Shown: positions 8,391-18,803, counted from the first letter of the stretch. The stretch is 64,000 nucleotides of DNA from Mesorhizobium sp. Pch-S (GCF_004136315.1 NZ_CP029562.1:5851501-5915500); one strand, 5' to 3'. Notes: generated by a model not told the origin, from the sequence alone. Made by a program: numbers and translations.

Positions 8391-9599
8391 ATGCCCGATT
8401 CCAAAACCCGTATCATCGTCGCAGGCACCGGTCCGGCCGGTCTGATCGCGGCTCTTGGTTTTGCCCATGCCGGTTTTTCCGTGTCGCTGATCGGGCCCGA
8501 CGCCAACATCTCCGATGGCCGCACCACCGCGCTGATGAATCCGGCACTCAAGGTGCTCGACCGGATCGGTATTCTTGGCGAACTACAGGCCGTGGCTGCT
8601 CCACTCAAGGTCATGCGCATCATTGATGCCACGCGACGCCTCATCCGCAGCCCGGTGGTGACTTTCCGTGCAAGCGAGATCGATGAAGAACGGTTTGGCC
8701 TGAACTTTCCGAACAATGTGCTCAATCCGACGCTGGCCAAGGCGGTCGAAGCGTCGCCCGGGATCGAATGGCGCAAGTCCCTGGTTGCCGGATGGTCTCT
8801 CGAAAAAGACGTGGCAACGGCTGTTCTTGCCGACGGCACTTCCGTTTCCGGCGCCCTTGCCGTTGCCGCCGACGGCCGTCTGTCGCCGGCGCGCGAAGCT
8901 GCCGGCATAACGACAGCGAGACGCGCCTATCCGCAGGCGGCGCTGGTGCTGAATTTCTCCCACCGGGTTGAGCATGGTTTCGTCTCGACCGAATTCCACA
9001 CCGAGACCGGCCCGTGCACGCAGGTTCCCCTGCCCGGGAACCGATCGAGCCTGGTCTGGGTGGTCGAACCGGAAATGGCCGAGGAACTGGCGGCACTCGA
9101 TGACGCTGCACTCTCGGTCAAGGTCGAGGAACGCATGCAGTCGATGCTTGGCCGTGTCGGCGTCGAGCCTGGCCGACAGATCTATCCGCTCTCCGCCGCC
9201 ACGCCACTGCGTTTCGCGGCAAGGCGGATCGCTCTGGTTGGCGAGGCAGCCCATGTCTTCCCGCCCATCGGCGCGCAAGGGCTCAACCTCGGCATCAGGG
9301 ATATCGATGATCTCATTGATGTCGCTTTGAAACATCGGGACGACCCCGGCGCCGTCGCGGCGCTCGCTGCCTACGATTTCAAGCGGCGGCCCGATATCCT
9401 GGCCCGGAGCGGTGCCGTCAATCTGCTCAACATGTCATTGCTCTCAGACATGCTGCCCGCCCAGATGGCACGCAGCGCGGGCCTTGGCCTGCTTGGCGGC
9501 TTTGCGCCGCTGCGTGCTTTCTTCATGCGCGAGGGACTTCGTCCCGGCAGCGGGTTCGCAGCGATCGCCGGCGGGCTAAGGGAACAGGTCCGGCGGTAG
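8391..9599 (+). CDS. UbiH/UbiF/VisC-family FAD-dependent hydroxylase (ubiquinone biosynthesis type)
   Basis: 402-residue flavoprotein monooxygenase of the UbiH/Coq6 family, which hydroxylates the aromatic ring of ubiquinone precursors. The FAD ADP-binding motif VAGTGPAGLIAALGFAHAG is near residues 9-27, and the second FAD motif LVGEAAHVFPPIGAQGLNLG near 281-300 is diagnostic of the family. A GTG two codons upstream (8385) is an alternative start; neither has a strong Shine-Dalgarno, so I take the ATG. The end overlaps the convergent AEC transporter gene by 24 bases. Which ring position it modifies cannot be told from sequence. Confidence 0.88.
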   Translation: MPDSKTRIIVAGTGPAGLIAALGFAHAGFSVSLIGPDANISDGRTTALMNPALKVLDRIGILGELQAVAAPLKVMRIIDATRRLIRSPVVTFRASEIDEERFGLNFPNNVLNPTLAKAVEASPGIEWRKSLVAGWSLEKDVATAVLADGTSVSGALAVAADGRLSPAREAAGITTARRAYPQAALVLNFSHRVEHGFVSTEFHTETGPCTQVPLPGNRSSLVWVVEPEMAEELAALDDAALSVKVEERMQSMLGRVGVEPGRQIYPLSAATPLRFAARRIALVGEAAHVFPPIGAQGLNLGIRDIDDLIDVALKHRDDPGAVAALAAYDFKRRPDILARSGAVNLLNMSLLSDMLPAQMARSAGLGLLGGFAPLRAFFMREGLRPGSGFAAIAGGLREQVRR

Positions 9600-10538
9600 G
9601 ATGCCGTTGCGGATCAGATAAAGCAGCCCCGTCACGGTAAACACCGACAGGCAGGTGGTGATCAGCACGCTGGCAGAAGCGCGCTGCACCCACACACCAT
9701 ATTGCTGGGCAATGACGAAGACATTGGTCGCCGTCGGCAAGGCAGCCAGGAGCACAGCCGAAAAAAGCCATGTAGGCGAGAAATTGCCGACTGCACTCAA
9801 CACCACATAGCAGAGCAGCGGGTGCACGATGAGCTTGAGCAGTGCGATCGGCAGCATTTCGGCCGGGACACGGTTCAAGGGCCGCAGTGCCAGCGTCACT
9901 CCCATGGCAAACAGCGCGCAGGGGGCGGCTGCGTTCGACAGGTAGACGAGCAGCCTTTCCACCGGCATGGGCGGCCGAAACTGAAAATAGGCGGCAGCGA
10001 CGCCGATGGCCGTGGCGATGATGAAAGGATGCAGGACGATCTTGCGGATGACATCCAGGATCAGCTCCGGCACAGGTCTCTTTTCGCCACCGGACAGCGC
10101 CATCATCATCGGCGCGACGGCGAAATGGATGATGTTCTCGAAACAGAAGATAAGCGCCACCGGCACCGCAGCCTGTTCGCCAAAGGCGAGCAGCGCCAGG
10201 CCCGGGCCCATGTAGCCGATGTTGCCGTAGGCCGCAGCCAGCGCCTTTATGGTCGATTGGGCGATTTCGCCGCGTGACAGGAAGACGGATGCGGCAAACA
10301 TCAGGGAAAAGACGACATAGGTCGAAAAGACCGAACCGAGGATGAAATTCCATTCGGTCAGCTTCTCGAACGGCGTCTTGGCGAGAAGCTGGAAAAAAAG
10401 CGCCGGCAAAGCGACATAGACGATGAAAGTATTCATCCATCCCAGCGCTTCCAGCGGCTGCCTGGTCAGGCGCGCCACCAGAAAACCCAGGAAGATCAAC
10501 CCGAAGAACGGCAGGACCAGACCGATGACTTCCGACAT
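9576..10538 (-). CDS. AEC-family transporter (auxin efflux carrier/malonate permease-like)
   Basis: 320-residue inner-membrane carrier of the AEC family, with about ten helices in two hydrophobic blocks around a central hydrophilic stretch (PMMMALSGGEKRPVPELIL). Helix 1 (IGLVLPFFGLIFLGFLVARL) and the AAYGNIGYMGPGLALLAFG segment are typical. The ATG at 10536-10538 has a GGGGA Shine-Dalgarno, so I prefer it to the TTG at 10553. Bacterial members move malonate, malate or other organic acids; the substrate here is unknown. Its last 24 bases overlap the 3' end of the convergent UbiH-type gene. Confidence 0.87.
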   Translation of the reverse strand: MSEVIGLVLPFFGLIFLGFLVARLTRQPLEALGWMNTFIVYVALPALFFQLLAKTPFEKLTEWNFILGSVFSTYVVFSLMFAASVFLSRGEIAQSTIKALAAAYGNIGYMGPGLALLAFGEQAAVPVALIFCFENIIHFAVAPMMMALSGGEKRPVPELILDVIRKIVLHPFIIATAIGVAAAYFQFRPPMPVERLLVYLSNAAAPCALFAMGVTLALRPLNRVPAEMLPIALLKLIVHPLLCYVVLSAVGNFSPTWLFSAVLLAALPTATNVFVIAQQYGVWVQRASASVLITTCLSVFTVTGLLYLIRNGILPPDLFP

Positions 10539-10659
10539 GCCGTTCCCCGACAATCCTCAGCCCGGCCTATAGGCTGATCGGAGGAGGTGCAAGCTTGGCA
10601 GGATTGAATTGCGATGGTTCCTGCGCCAAATAACAATAGAAAGTTGTGTGGTGAGTGTG

Positions 10660-10983
10660 ATGAAAACAGCCAGATTCTCGATCGGACAGGTGGTTCGCCA
10701 TCGGCTGTTTCCGTTTCGCGGCATCATCTTCGATGTCGATCCGCAATTCGCCAACACCGAAGAATGGTATGAATCGATCCCCGCGGAAGTCAGGCCGCGC
10801 AAGGATCAGCCATTTTACCATCTGCTGGCCGAGAATTCGGAGACCGAGTACATCGCCTATGTCTCGGAGCAGAACCTGCTCGAGGACGATTCCGGCGAAC
10901 CGGTACGGCATCCGCAGATCAACGAGCTGTTCGAGAAGACGGCGGACGGACGCTACGAGCCCAGGCATCACTCGAAGCACTAA
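10660..10983 (+). CDS. hspQ: heat shock protein HspQ (YccV-like, hemimethylated-DNA-binding domain)
   Basis: 107-residue protein that is almost entirely one YccV/HspQ domain: KTARFSIGQVVRHRLFPFRG at the start, then DVDPQFANTEEWYESIP and KDQPFYHLLAENSETEYIAY. In E. coli HspQ is a small heat-shock protein that affects DnaA stability and works as a Lon specificity factor. The ATG at 10660-10662 is chosen over an upstream in-frame codon at 10609 because the domain begins immediately after it. A strong hairpin terminator follows the stop. Confidence 0.92.
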   Translation: MKTARFSIGQVVRHRLFPFRGIIFDVDPQFANTEEWYESIPAEVRPRKDQPFYHLLAENSETEYIAYVSEQNLLEDDSGEPVRHPQINELFEKTADGRYEPRHHSKH

Positions 10984-11009
10984 CCCGCCGAAACCGCTGG
11001 TTTCGCGAC

Positions 11010-11043
11010 AAAAAAAGGGCTTCGAAATTCGAAGCCCTTTTTT
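11010..11043. terminator. bidirectional rho-independent terminator between hspQ and aspS
   Basis: A near-perfect palindrome, GGGCTTCGAA / TTCGAAGCCC, is flanked by six or more A residues on the left and six or more T residues on the right. It serves hspQ on the plus strand and aspS on the minus strand, whose stop is at 11069. Confidence 0.9.
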
Positions 11044-11068
11044 GATCCGTTGTCGGCGGAAGCGCCGA

Positions 11069-12858
11069 TCAGGCGTCTTTCTTCTGGGGCGTGATGCGCA
11101 GTTCGAGTTCGCGCAGCTGTGTCAGCGTCGCCGGACTCGGTGCCCCCATCAACAGGTCCTGCGCCTGCTGGTTCATCGGGAACAGCGAGATCTCGCGCAG
11201 GTTCTTGGCGCCGACCAGAAGCATGATGATGCGGTCGATGCCGAACGCTGCACCGCCATGTGGCGGTGCGCCGTACTGGAAGGCGCGATAGAGGCCGCCG
11301 AAGCGGTCTTCCACGTCCTGCTGGCTCAGCCCCACCTTTTCGAAGGCCGCCACCATCGTTTCCGGCGACTGGTTTCGGATCGAACCGGAGGCGATTTCGA
11401 AGCCGTTGCAGACGGCGTCGTACTGGAAGGCCTTGATGGTGAGCGGATCCTGGTTCTTCAGCGCATCGAGGCCGCCTTGCGGCATCGAGAACGGGTTGTG
11501 CGCGAAGTCGACCTTCTTCTCGTCCTCGTTCCATTCGAAGAACGGGAAGTCGACGATCCAGCACAGCTCGAAGCGGTCGCGGTCGACAAGGTTCAGTTCC
11601 TCGCCGGCACGGGTGCGTGCCTCGCCTGCAAACTTATAGAACTTGTCCGGCTCGCCGGCGACGAAGAAGCAGGCGTCGCCGTCGTCCAGGCCGAGCTGGG
11701 TCCGGATCGCCTCGGTGCGCTCCTCGCCGATGTTCTTGGCGAGCGGGCCGGCGCCTTCGAGCTTGTCGGCTTCCTTGCGCCAGAAGATGTAGCCAAGGCC
11801 AGGCTGGCCCTGCTGCTGCGCCCAGGCGTTCATGCGGTCGCAGAAGGCACGCGAACCGCCCGTCTTGGCCGGGATCGCCCAGACCTGAACCTTCGGGTTC
11901 GAGGCGATCATGTTGGCGAAGACCTTGAAACCGGAACCGTCGAAATGGCTTGTCACCTGCTCCATGACGATGGGGTTGCGCAGGTCAGGCTTGTCGGAGC
12001 CGTATTTGCGGATCGCCTCGTCATAGGGGATGCGCGGCCATTCCTTGGTCACCGGCTTGCCTTCGGCGAACTGCTCGAACACCGAGGTCATCAGCGGCGC
12101 CATGGTGTTCCAGACGTCTTCCTGGGTGACGAAGCTCATCTCGAGGTCGAGTTGGTAGAATTCACCCGGCAGGCGATCGGCGCGCGGATCCTCGTCGCGG
12201 AAACACGGCGCAATCTGGAAGTAGCGGTCGAAGCCCGCCACCATCAGGAGCTGCTTGTACTGCTGCGGTGCCTGCGGCAGCGCGTAGAAATTGCCGGGGT
12301 GGATGCGGCTCGGCACCAGGAAGTCGCGCGCGCCTTCTGGCGAGGAAGCCGTCAGGATCGGGTCGAGTACTCGGCGAAACCGGCGGCCGTCATCTCGCGG
12401 CGCATCGCGGCAATGACCTGCGTGCGCTTGACGATGTTCTTGTGCAGCGTGTCGCGGCGCAGGTCGAGGAAACGGTACTTCAGGCGCACGTCCTCGGGAT
12501 AATCCGGCTCGCCGAACACCGGCAGCGGCAGTTCCTTGGCGGCCGAAAGCACCTCGATCTCGCGTGCGAAAATCTCGATCTCGCCGGTCGGCAGGTTGGG
12601 GTTCACGGTTTCCCCGGTGCGTGCCTTGACGTCACCATCGACGCGGATCACCCATTCGCCACGCACCGTCTCTGCCGCCTTGAAGGCCGGCGAATCCGGG
12701 TCGGCAACGATCTGGGTCAGGCCGTAGTGGTCGCGCAGGTCGATGAACAGCAGGCCGCCATGATCTCGTACGCGATGGACCCAGCCGGAAAGCCGGACAT
12801 TCTGGCCGACATCCGACTTCCTGAGGGCTGCACAGGTGTGGCTGCGGTAACGATGCAT
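11069..12858 (-). CDS. aspS: aspartyl-tRNA synthetase, interrupted by an apparent one-base frameshift
   Basis: Class II synthetase that charges tRNA with aspartate. The N-terminal OB-fold part ([20 protein letters not shown] onwards, ATG at 12856-12858) and the catalytic part lie in different frames. Frame 1 ends in TGA after GFAEYSTRS; the family sequence [20 protein letters not shown] resumes in the next frame over the same bases. Restoring one G in the run at 12360-12362 (plus strand) gives one open frame of about 596 residues, the normal bacterial length. Motif 2 ([20 protein letters not shown]) and motif 3 (GAAFGIDRI) are intact. As aspS is essential, a sequencing error is more likely than a true break. 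Non-discriminating activity (tRNA-Asn also) is common in this clade but cannot be shown here. Confidence 0.9.
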
Positions 12859-12990
12859 AGGACTGCCATTCCAAGATTTCAGGGGTTCAAGCAAACGGGG
12901 CGGCGCCGTGCGCGCCATGCCCGAAAATTGGCGCGAAAAGCGCATGCAAGCCGGCTTTTGTCAAGGTGAACACGCCAACTGAAGAGCTAT

Positions 12991-13010
12991 ACGGCCTGAC
13001 TGGCCGTTTT
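12991..13010. terminator. stem-loop between the GNAT gene and aspS
   Basis: Stem ACGGCC / GGCCGT with loop TGACT, followed by TTTT on the plus strand. It lies just past the stop of the minus-strand acetyltransferase gene (13029) and before the aspS start. On the minus strand the trailing T run is missing, so it is only a weak terminator candidate for that gene. Confidence 0.35.
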
Positions 13011-13028
13011 ATCGGAGCGACAGCCGTT

Positions 13029-13445
13029 TCAGAACCGCTTCTTCAGCCAGATGGTGGCCTGCCCGGGAGGATAGTCGTCGATACGGCCGAATTCCTCAAA
13101 ACCGTGACGTTTGTAGAATTCCGGTGCCTGGAAGGAAAACGTCTCGAGATAGGCGCCGAGGCAGCCGTGTTCGCGAGCGACGGCCTCCGCCTTGCCGAGC
13201 AACTGGCTGCCAAGGCCGCTTTTGCGGTTCTCGGGGCTGACCCACAGCCAATCGACGAACATCCAGGAATATTCGATATGGCCCTTGAGTCCGCCCAGGA
13301 CGCCGCCATCGTCATCGCGCGCCAGGATCCAGATCTCTTCTTCGTTATAGGGCCCGCCTTTCGCGATGTTGTATTCGTCCAGCCCCTCGCCGATCATATC
13401 GGCAATCTCTTCATCGACTTCCGTGCTGACGGTCAACGTCGCCAT
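13029..13445 (-). CDS. GNAT-family N-acetyltransferase
   Basis: 138-residue single-domain acetyltransferase. The acetyl-CoA pyrophosphate-binding motif A is visible as WLWVSPENRKSGLGSQLL (around residues 68-85), and the C-terminal motif B contains APEFYKRHGFEEFGRI. The ATG at 13443-13445 (MATLTVSTEVDEE) is preferred because the conserved fold starts there; the open frame upstream has no domain content. It stands alone upstream of aspS on the same strand. The acceptor substrate is unknown. Confidence 0.85.
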   Translation of the reverse strand: MATLTVSTEVDEEIADMIGEGLDEYNIAKGGPYNEEEIWILARDDDGGVLGGLKGHIEYSWMFVDWLWVSPENRKSGLGSQLLGKAEAVAREHGCLGAYLETFSFQAPEFYKRHGFEEFGRIDDYPPGQATIWLKKRF

Positions 13446-13669
13446 TTGGGCACCTGAGATTTCGCTTGAATAAAGGTCGGCAGGACTGCGCGCAGAACAT
13501 CTTTTTCGTTCCGTTTCGCAGCAATGTTTGCGATTCCCACTCAGCAGTTTCAAATCTGGCGGGAAAAAGGCCGATATACACCGCCGATGGCAAGATTGCG
13601 CCTATAGACGACTTGACGAAGGCGGTCGGCAGGCGAGACAAGATCGCATTCCTTGCCAATGAGATTTTG

Positions 13670-14827
13670 ATGCATCTGATAACAACCCAAGACGAACTGG
13701 ATGCGGTTGTTCGCGAACTCGCCAAATCCGAATTCGTCACCGTCGACACCGAGTTCATCCGCGAAACCACTTTCTGGCCCGTGCTCTGCCTGATCCAGAT
13801 GGCGGCTCCCGGCGTTACCGCGCTGATCGATCCGCTTGCACCAGGGCTGGATCTGAAGCCGTTCTTCGATCTGATGCGCAACGAGAACGTCACCAAGGTT
13901 TTCCACGCCGCACGCCAGGACATCGAAATCATCGTCCATCTCGGCGACCTCGTTCCGCATCCGGTTTTCGACACCCAGGTTGCCGCCATGGTCTGCGGCT
14001 TCGGTGACAGCGTCTCCTATGACCAGCTGGTGCAGAAGGTGACCGGCGCCCGCCTCGACAAGTCGTCGCGTTTCACCGACTGGCGGCACCGGCCGCTCTC
14101 CGACAAGCAGCTCGACTATGCGCTGGCCGACGTCACCCATCTGATCGATGTCTACAAGCATCTGAAAGACCAGCTGGCCCGCGAGGATCGTGCTCATTGG
14201 CTGAACGAGGAAATGGAGGTGCTCACCTCCCGCGAGACATACGACCCACATCCCGAGGATGCCTGGAAGCGGCTGAAGATGCGGTTGCGCAAACCGCAGG
14301 AGCTGGCGGTCGTGCAGGCTGTCGCCGCCTGGCGTGAGCGCGAGGCCCGGGAGCGCGACGTGCCGCGCGGGCGGGTGCTGAAAGACGATGCGATCTATGA
14401 GGTCGCACAACAGGCGCCACGCGATGCCAACGCGCTCGGCCGGCTGCGCACCACGCCGAAGGGCTGGGAGCGCTCTGCGACGGCAACGTCACTGCTCGAT
14501 GCGGTCAACACGGCGCTGGCGCGTCCCAAGGAAGAGATGCCGAAACTGCCGAAGGTGTTTCAGCCACCGGAGGGCACAAGTGCTGCATCGGAACTGCTGA
14601 AGGTGCTGCTCCGAATCGTTGCCGAGAAGCAGGGCGTTGCCGCCAAGGTGCTGGCGACAAGCGACGATATCGACCGGATCGCCGCGGAAGGCGAGGAAGC
14701 CGACGTGCCAGCCCTGCAAGGCTGGCGTCGCGCCGTGTTCGGCGATGCTGCGCTCCGGCTCGTACGCGGCGAAATCGGCATCAAGTTCGAGAAGCGCAGG
14801 ATCGCTGTCTTCGACCTGAAAAACTGA
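13670..14827 (+). CDS. rnd: ribonuclease D
   Basis: 385-residue 3'-5' exoribonuclease of the DEDD family, which trims tRNA and other stable RNA precursors. The DEDD exonuclease residues are visible: VTVDTEFIRETTFWP (Exo I, Asp and Glu, residues about 23-37), FHAARQDIEIIVHL (Exo II), and SDKQLDYALADVTHLIDVY (Exo III, residues about 144-162). An HRDC domain follows (ELAVVQAVAAWREREARERD, about 208-227). The open frame extends about 200 bases upstream, but the family start MHLITTQDELDAVV sets the ATG at 13670-13672. Confidence 0.92.
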   Translation: MHLITTQDELDAVVRELAKSEFVTVDTEFIRETTFWPVLCLIQMAAPGVTALIDPLAPGLDLKPFFDLMRNENVTKVFHAARQDIEIIVHLGDLVPHPVFDTQVAAMVCGFGDSVSYDQLVQKVTGARLDKSSRFTDWRHRPLSDKQLDYALADVTHLIDVYKHLKDQLAREDRAHWLNEEMEVLTSRETYDPHPEDAWKRLKMRLRKPQELAVVQAVAAWREREARERDVPRGRVLKDDAIYEVAQQAPRDANALGRLRTTPKGWERSATATSLLDAVNTALARPKEEMPKLPKVFQPPEGTSAASELLKVLLRIVAEKQGVAAKVLATSDDIDRIAAEGEEADVPALQGWRRAVFGDAALRLVRGEIGIKFEKRRIAVFDLKN

Positions 14828-14829
14828 TC

Positions 14830-14851
14830 GCGAGGGCAAGACTGCCCTCGC
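14830..14851. terminator. hairpin between rnd and guaB
   Basis: A nine-base-pair stem GCGAGGGCA / TGCCCTCGC with loop AGAC directly after the rnd stop. On the minus strand, downstream of guaB, it is followed within six bases by a run of five T, so it can act as the guaB terminator. The plus-strand side has no T run. Confidence 0.55.
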
Positions 14852-14871
14852 CCGCCCCTGCTGTCTTCGGC

Positions 14872-16374
14872 TCAGGCGCCGCCGTGATAGTTCGGGCTTT
14901 CGCGCGTGATCGTCACGTCATGCGCATGGCTTTCGCGCAGACCGGCATTGGAGATGCGCACGAAGGTCGCCCGTTCGCGCAGGTCGCCGAGGTCGCGGGC
15001 GCCGACATAACCCATCGCCGCCCTCAGGCCGCCGGCCAGCTGATGCAGCACACCGGCCACGGGGCCCTTGTAAGGCACCTGCCCTTCGATGCCTTCCGGC
15101 ACCAGCTTCAGCGTATCGCGCACTTCCGCCTGGAAATAGCGATCGGCTGAACCGCGCGCCATCGCGCCGACCGAACCCATGCCGCGATAGGCTTTGAACG
15201 AACGACCCTGATGCAGATAGACTTCGCCCGGGCTTTCGTCGGTGCCGGCAAGCAGCGAACCGATCATCGCCGCATTGGCGCCAGCCGCCAGCGCCTTGGC
15301 GAGGTCGCCCGAATATTTGATGCCGCCGTCGGCGATGATCGAAATGCCGGCTTTGTCGGCCGTTTCCACCGCCGACATGATCGCCGAAAGCTGCGGCACG
15401 CCGACGCCGGCGACGATGCGGGTGGTGCAGATCGAGCCAGGGCCGATGCCAACCTTGACGCCGTCGGCGCCTGCATCGATCAGCGCCTGTGTGCCGGCCG
15501 CGGTGGCGACGTTGCCGGCGATGATGCGCACGGAGTTGGAGAGCTTCTTGGCCCGCGTCACCGCGTCCAGCACGCGCTGGGAATGGCCGTGGGCCGTATC
15601 GATGACGAGGAGGTCGACGCCGGCGTCGATCAAGCGCTCGGCCCGCTCGAAGCCGTCGTCGCCGACGCTGGTCGCCGCCGCCGCGCGCAGGCGGCCCTGC
15701 GCATCCTTGGTGGCATGCGGGTTGAGCTGCGACTTCTCGATGTCCTTGACGGTGATGAGGCCGACGCAATTGCCCTTCTTGTCGACGACGAGCAGCTTCT
15801 CGATGCGGTGCTGGTGCAGCAGGCGCTTGGCTTCATTCTGATCGACGTTTTCCTTGACGGTGATCAGGTTCTCGCGCGTCATCAGCTCGTAGACTTTTTG
15901 CTCCGGGTTGGAAGCAAAACGCACGTCGCGGTTGGTCAGGATGCCGACCAGGCGGCCGGTGATCTGGCCGCCGGTGCCACCGTTCTCGACGACCGGAATG
16001 CCGGAGATGCCGTAGTGGCGCATCAGTCCATGCGCATCGGCCAACGTCGCGTCCGGGCCAATGGTGACCGGGTTCACCACCATGCCAGATTCGAACTTCT
16101 TCACCTGCCGGACCTGCTCGGCCTGTTCGGCGGGCGTGAAATTGCGGTGGATGACGCCGATGCCGCCGGCCTGGGCCATGGCGATGGCCAGCCGTGCTTC
16201 GGTCACCGTATCCATGGCGGCCGAGATGATGGGAACGTTGAGTTCGATGTCGTTGGCGATGCGGGTGCGGATATCGGTTTCGCCGGGCATCACTTCGGAA
16301 TGTCCCGGCTGCAGCAAGACGTCGTCGAAGGTCAGCGCCAGGGCGCCGGTAGCGGTCTCGATGATCTTTGCCAT
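14872..16374 (-). CDS. guaB: inosine-5'-monophosphate dehydrogenase
   Basis: 500-residue IMPDH, which oxidises IMP to XMP with NAD+, the first committed step of GMP synthesis. The catalytic loop GPGSICTTR carries the nucleophilic cysteine (about residue 310), and the start [15 protein letters not shown] is typical. A pair of CBS domains lies between residues about 95 and 210 ([31 protein letters not shown]). The C-terminal [20 protein letters not shown] and mobile-flap region are intact. The frame is open to 16659, but the ATG at 16372-16374 with AAGGATC upstream and the canonical [10 protein letters not shown] start is clearly right. Confidence 0.96.
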   Translation of the reverse strand: MAKIIETATGALALTFDDVLLQPGHSEVMPGETDIRTRIANDIELNVPIISAAMDTVTEARLAIAMAQAGGIGVIHRNFTPAEQAEQVRQVKKFESGMVVNPVTIGPDATLADAHGLMRHYGISGIPVVENGGTGGQITGRLVGILTNRDVRFASNPEQKVYELMTRENLITVKENVDQNEAKRLLHQHRIEKLLVVDKKGNCVGLITVKDIEKSQLNPHATKDAQGRLRAAAATSVGDDGFERAERLIDAGVDLLVIDTAHGHSQRVLDAVTRAKKLSNSVRIIAGNVATAAGTQALIDAGADGVKVGIGPGSICTTRIVAGVGVPQLSAIMSAVETADKAGISIIADGGIKYSGDLAKALAAGANAAMIGSLLAGTDESPGEVYLHQGRSFKAYRGMGSVGAMARGSADRYFQAEVRDTLKLVPEGIEGQVPYKGPVAGVLHQLAGGLRAAMGYVGARDLGDLRERATFVRISNAGLRESHAHDVTITRESPNYHGGA

Positions 16375-16673
16375 TGCCGATCCTTGTCTAAAAGCCGAAA
16401 CGGGCGCTGACCCGGATGGGTGCGCCGACTCGAAGTTCCCTTTCAGGATTGGCGGTGGCTGGTAACACGTCTGATCGCCGATGGAAAGCGTGCGTGAGGT
16501 CCTATCGTCGTTTCGTCGGGACCGTATGTGGCGCGGTCCGTTGCTGGCCCTGGACACTTGCAATGCCGGCCGGGTCGCACAAAAGTGACCGAACCGAATG
16601 GGACGCAACCGCATTGCCGTGATATCGGCGTCGGCGATTGATCCTGCCGCAGTTTTCAAGGTCCAGATTTTTC
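16375..16673. promoter_or_regulatory. divergent intergenic region guaB / MFS exporter
   Basis: About 300 bases with no gene-like frame. It must carry the promoters of both guaB (minus) and the MFS exporter (plus). The one visible element is an inverted repeat GGACCG / CGGTCC with a nine-base loop at 16519-16539. I could not identify -35/-10 boxes with confidence. Confidence 0.4.
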
Positions 16674-18089
16674 GTGAACAGAATCATCCCGCTCGTTCTG
16701 GCCGTCGCCCTGTTCATGGAGAACATGGACTCCACCGTCATTGCCACCTCGCTGCCGGCGATCGCAACCGACATCCAGACAAGCCCGATCGCACTCAAGC
16801 TGGCACTTACCGCCTATCTGGTGGCGCTCGCCATCTTCATCCCGATCAGCGGCTGGATGGCGGATCGCTTCGGCGCGCGCAATGTGTTTCGGGCCGCAAT
16901 CGCTGTTTTCATCCTGGGTTCGGTTGCCTGTGCCGCGTCCTATTCGCTCGAGACCTTCGTGCTTGCCCGCTTCTTCCAGGGCATGGGCGGTGCCATGATG
17001 ACGCCGGTCGGGCGTCTGGTGCTGGTGCGGGCAACGCCGAAGAGCGATCTTGTCGCCGCGATGTCGTGGCTGACCATTCCGGCGCTGGTCGGTCCCCTCG
17101 TCGGCCCGCCGGTTGGCGGTTTCATCACCACCTATTTCTCCTGGCACTGGATCTTCCTGATCAACGTGCCGATCGGCATCGTCGGCATGGTTCTGGCGAC
17201 CCGCTACCTGCCTGAAACGCCGCCTGGCCAGACACCGCCGCTCGACTACATCGGCCTTATCCTGAGCGGGCTCGCCGCTTCCGGCATCGTTTTCGGGCTC
17301 TCGGTGGTCAGTCTTCCGGCCCTGCCGCCCATCATCGGCTTCGTCACCGTGATTGTCGGTCTCGTTTGCGGCGGGCTTTATCTCTGGCACGCGCGCCACG
17401 CCAAGAACCCGTTGCTGGCGCTCGACCTGTTCCGGAACCAGGCTTTCCGCGCCTCGGTATTGGGCGGTGGCCTGTTCCGCATCGGCATCGGCGCGGTGCC
17501 ATTCCTGCTGCCGCTGATGTTTCAGATCGGCTTCGGCCTGACGCCGTTCCAATCCGGCATGATCACTTTCGTCTCGGCGCTTGGCGCCATCGGCATGAAG
17601 TTTGTCACGGCCTGGCTGTTCCGGGTCGCCGGTTTTCGCCGCGTCCTGATCTGGGGCTCGCTGCTGGCGGCCGCCTCCATTGCCATCAACGGGCTGTTCA
17701 CGCCGACAACGCCCTATCTGCTGATGCTGGCGGTGCTGCTTGTCGGCGGCTTCATCCGCTCGATGTTCTTCACGGGCGTCAACGCTCTGGCATTCGCCGA
17801 AATCCCAGCCGAAGACACGTCAAAGGCGACACCGATCACGGCTGTGGCCCAGCAGCTGAACATCGCGCTCGGTGTCGCGCTGGCCGGCGGCATACTGGAG
17901 ATTTCAACCAAGGTGCACGGCGGCCCACTCACCCTGAGCGACTTCCACATCGCCTTCTTCATCGTCGCCGTGGTGGCTGCGCTTGCAGCGCTGTCCTTCA
18001 TGCGATTGTCGCCGGATGCCGGCAACGCCGTCTCCGGTTACAAGGCCCAGCCCGGAAAGCCGATTGAAAGCACTGCGCCGACAGCCTGA
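16674..18089 (+). CDS. MFS transporter, DHA2 (EmrB/QacA-type) drug:proton antiporter family
   Basis: 471-residue membrane protein with about 14 predicted helices, the DHA2 topology. Motif A appears as [17 protein letters not shown] (after helix 2), and the family motif at helix 1, [20 protein letters not shown], is clear (here MENMDST in place of the usual LDxT). I use the GTG at 16674-16676 ([10 protein letters not shown] follows at once, AAGG 12 bases upstream); an in-frame TTG at 16638 is the alternative. It is divergent from guaB and convergent with rlmE, with three bases between the stops. Such proteins export drugs or metabolites; the substrate is not predictable. Confidence 0.85.
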   Translation: MNRIIPLVLAVALFMENMDSTVIATSLPAIATDIQTSPIALKLALTAYLVALAIFIPISGWMADRFGARNVFRAAIAVFILGSVACAASYSLETFVLARFFQGMGGAMMTPVGRLVLVRATPKSDLVAAMSWLTIPALVGPLVGPPVGGFITTYFSWHWIFLINVPIGIVGMVLATRYLPETPPGQTPPLDYIGLILSGLAASGIVFGLSVVSLPALPPIIGFVTVIVGLVCGGLYLWHARHAKNPLLALDLFRNQAFRASVLGGGLFRIGIGAVPFLLPLMFQIGFGLTPFQSGMITFVSALGAIGMKFVTAWLFRVAGFRRVLIWGSLLAAASIAINGLFTPTTPYLLMLAVLLVGGFIRSMFFTGVNALAFAEIPAEDTSKATPITAVAQQLNIALGVALAGGILEISTKVHGGPLTLSDFHIAFFIVAVVAALAALSFMRLSPDAGNAVSGYKAQPGKPIESTAPTA

Positions 18090-18092
18090 AGC

Positions 18093-18803
18093 CTACTCTT
18101 CGGTCGGCGCCCGTCCCTTGAAGTCCTTGGCCAGCAGATAGAGCTCGACCGATTCGTCGCGCGAAGCCGGCGGCTTCACGTGATGAACCGAGCGAAACGA
18201 CCGTTTCAGCATGTCCAGCAGCTCGTTTTCGGTGCCGCCCTGGAAGGTCTTGGTCAGGAAGTGCCCGCCGGGCTTCAGCACCGACATGGCGAAATCGGCC
18301 GCCACCTCGCACAGATGCATCGTGCGGAGATGGTCGGTGCGACGATGGCCGGTCGTTGGCGCCGCCATGTCGGAAAGAACGATGTCCGGTTCGCCGCCCA
18401 ACGCTTCGATCAGCCGTGTCGGCGCCGCGTCGTCGAGGAAATCCATCTGCACGATGGCGGCGCCGGGAACGGCATCCATCTCCAGATAGTCGATGCCGAC
18501 GACATGCGGCGCCTCTGCCGTCGATTTGGTGCGCGCGGCCGCCACCTGGCACCAGCCGCCCGGTGCGGCACCCAGGTCGATCACCTTCTGGCCGGGCTTC
18601 AGCAGACGGTGCTTGTCGTCGATTTCGATCAGCTTGTAGGCGGCACGCGAACGATAACCGTCCGCCTTGGAACGCTGAACATAAGGGTCGTTGAGATGCC
18701 GCTCCAGCCAGCGCCGGGACGACTCCTTCAGACCGCGTTTCTTCTTGACCTTGGTGCGCAGGACACGCGTCGTGCTGCCCGCACCATCCTTCTTGTTGGT
18801 CAT
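18093..18803 (-). CDS. rlmE: 23S rRNA (uridine-2552 2'-O)-methyltransferase
   Basis: 236-residue FtsJ/RrmJ-family SAM methyltransferase acting on U2552 in the A loop of the large ribosomal subunit. The SAM-binding motif [15 protein letters not shown] (about residues 74-88), the conserved [24 protein letters not shown] and the catalytic-lysine segment [11 protein letters not shown] are all present, giving the K-D-K-E set. A basic N-terminal tail ([20 protein letters not shown]) is usual in alphaproteobacteria. Its ATG overlaps the stop of the Ppx/GppA gene (ATGA), so the pair is one operon. Confidence 0.94.
   Translation of the reverse strand: MTNKKDGAGSTTRVLRTKVKKKRGLKESSRRWLERHLNDPYVQRSKADGYRSRAAYKLIEIDDKHRLLKPGQKVIDLGAAPGGWCQVAAARTKSTAEAPHVVGIDYLEMDAVPGAAIVQMDFLDDAAPTRLIEALGGEPDIVLSDMAAPTTGHRRTDHLRTMHLCEVAADFAMSVLKPGGHFLTKTFQGGTENELLDMLKRSFRSVHHVKPPASRDESVELYLLAKDFKGRAPTEE

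Noticed and set aside
12350..12372. Programmed ribosomal frameshift in aspS
   Set aside because: No recoding is known in AspRS, there is no evident slippery heptamer with a downstream structure, and a one-base homopolymer loss explains it more simply.
10733..12502. 589-residue plus-strand frame across hspQ and aspS
   Set aside because: It lies out of frame with hspQ and antisense to aspS, and runs through a strong terminator; both real genes are certain.
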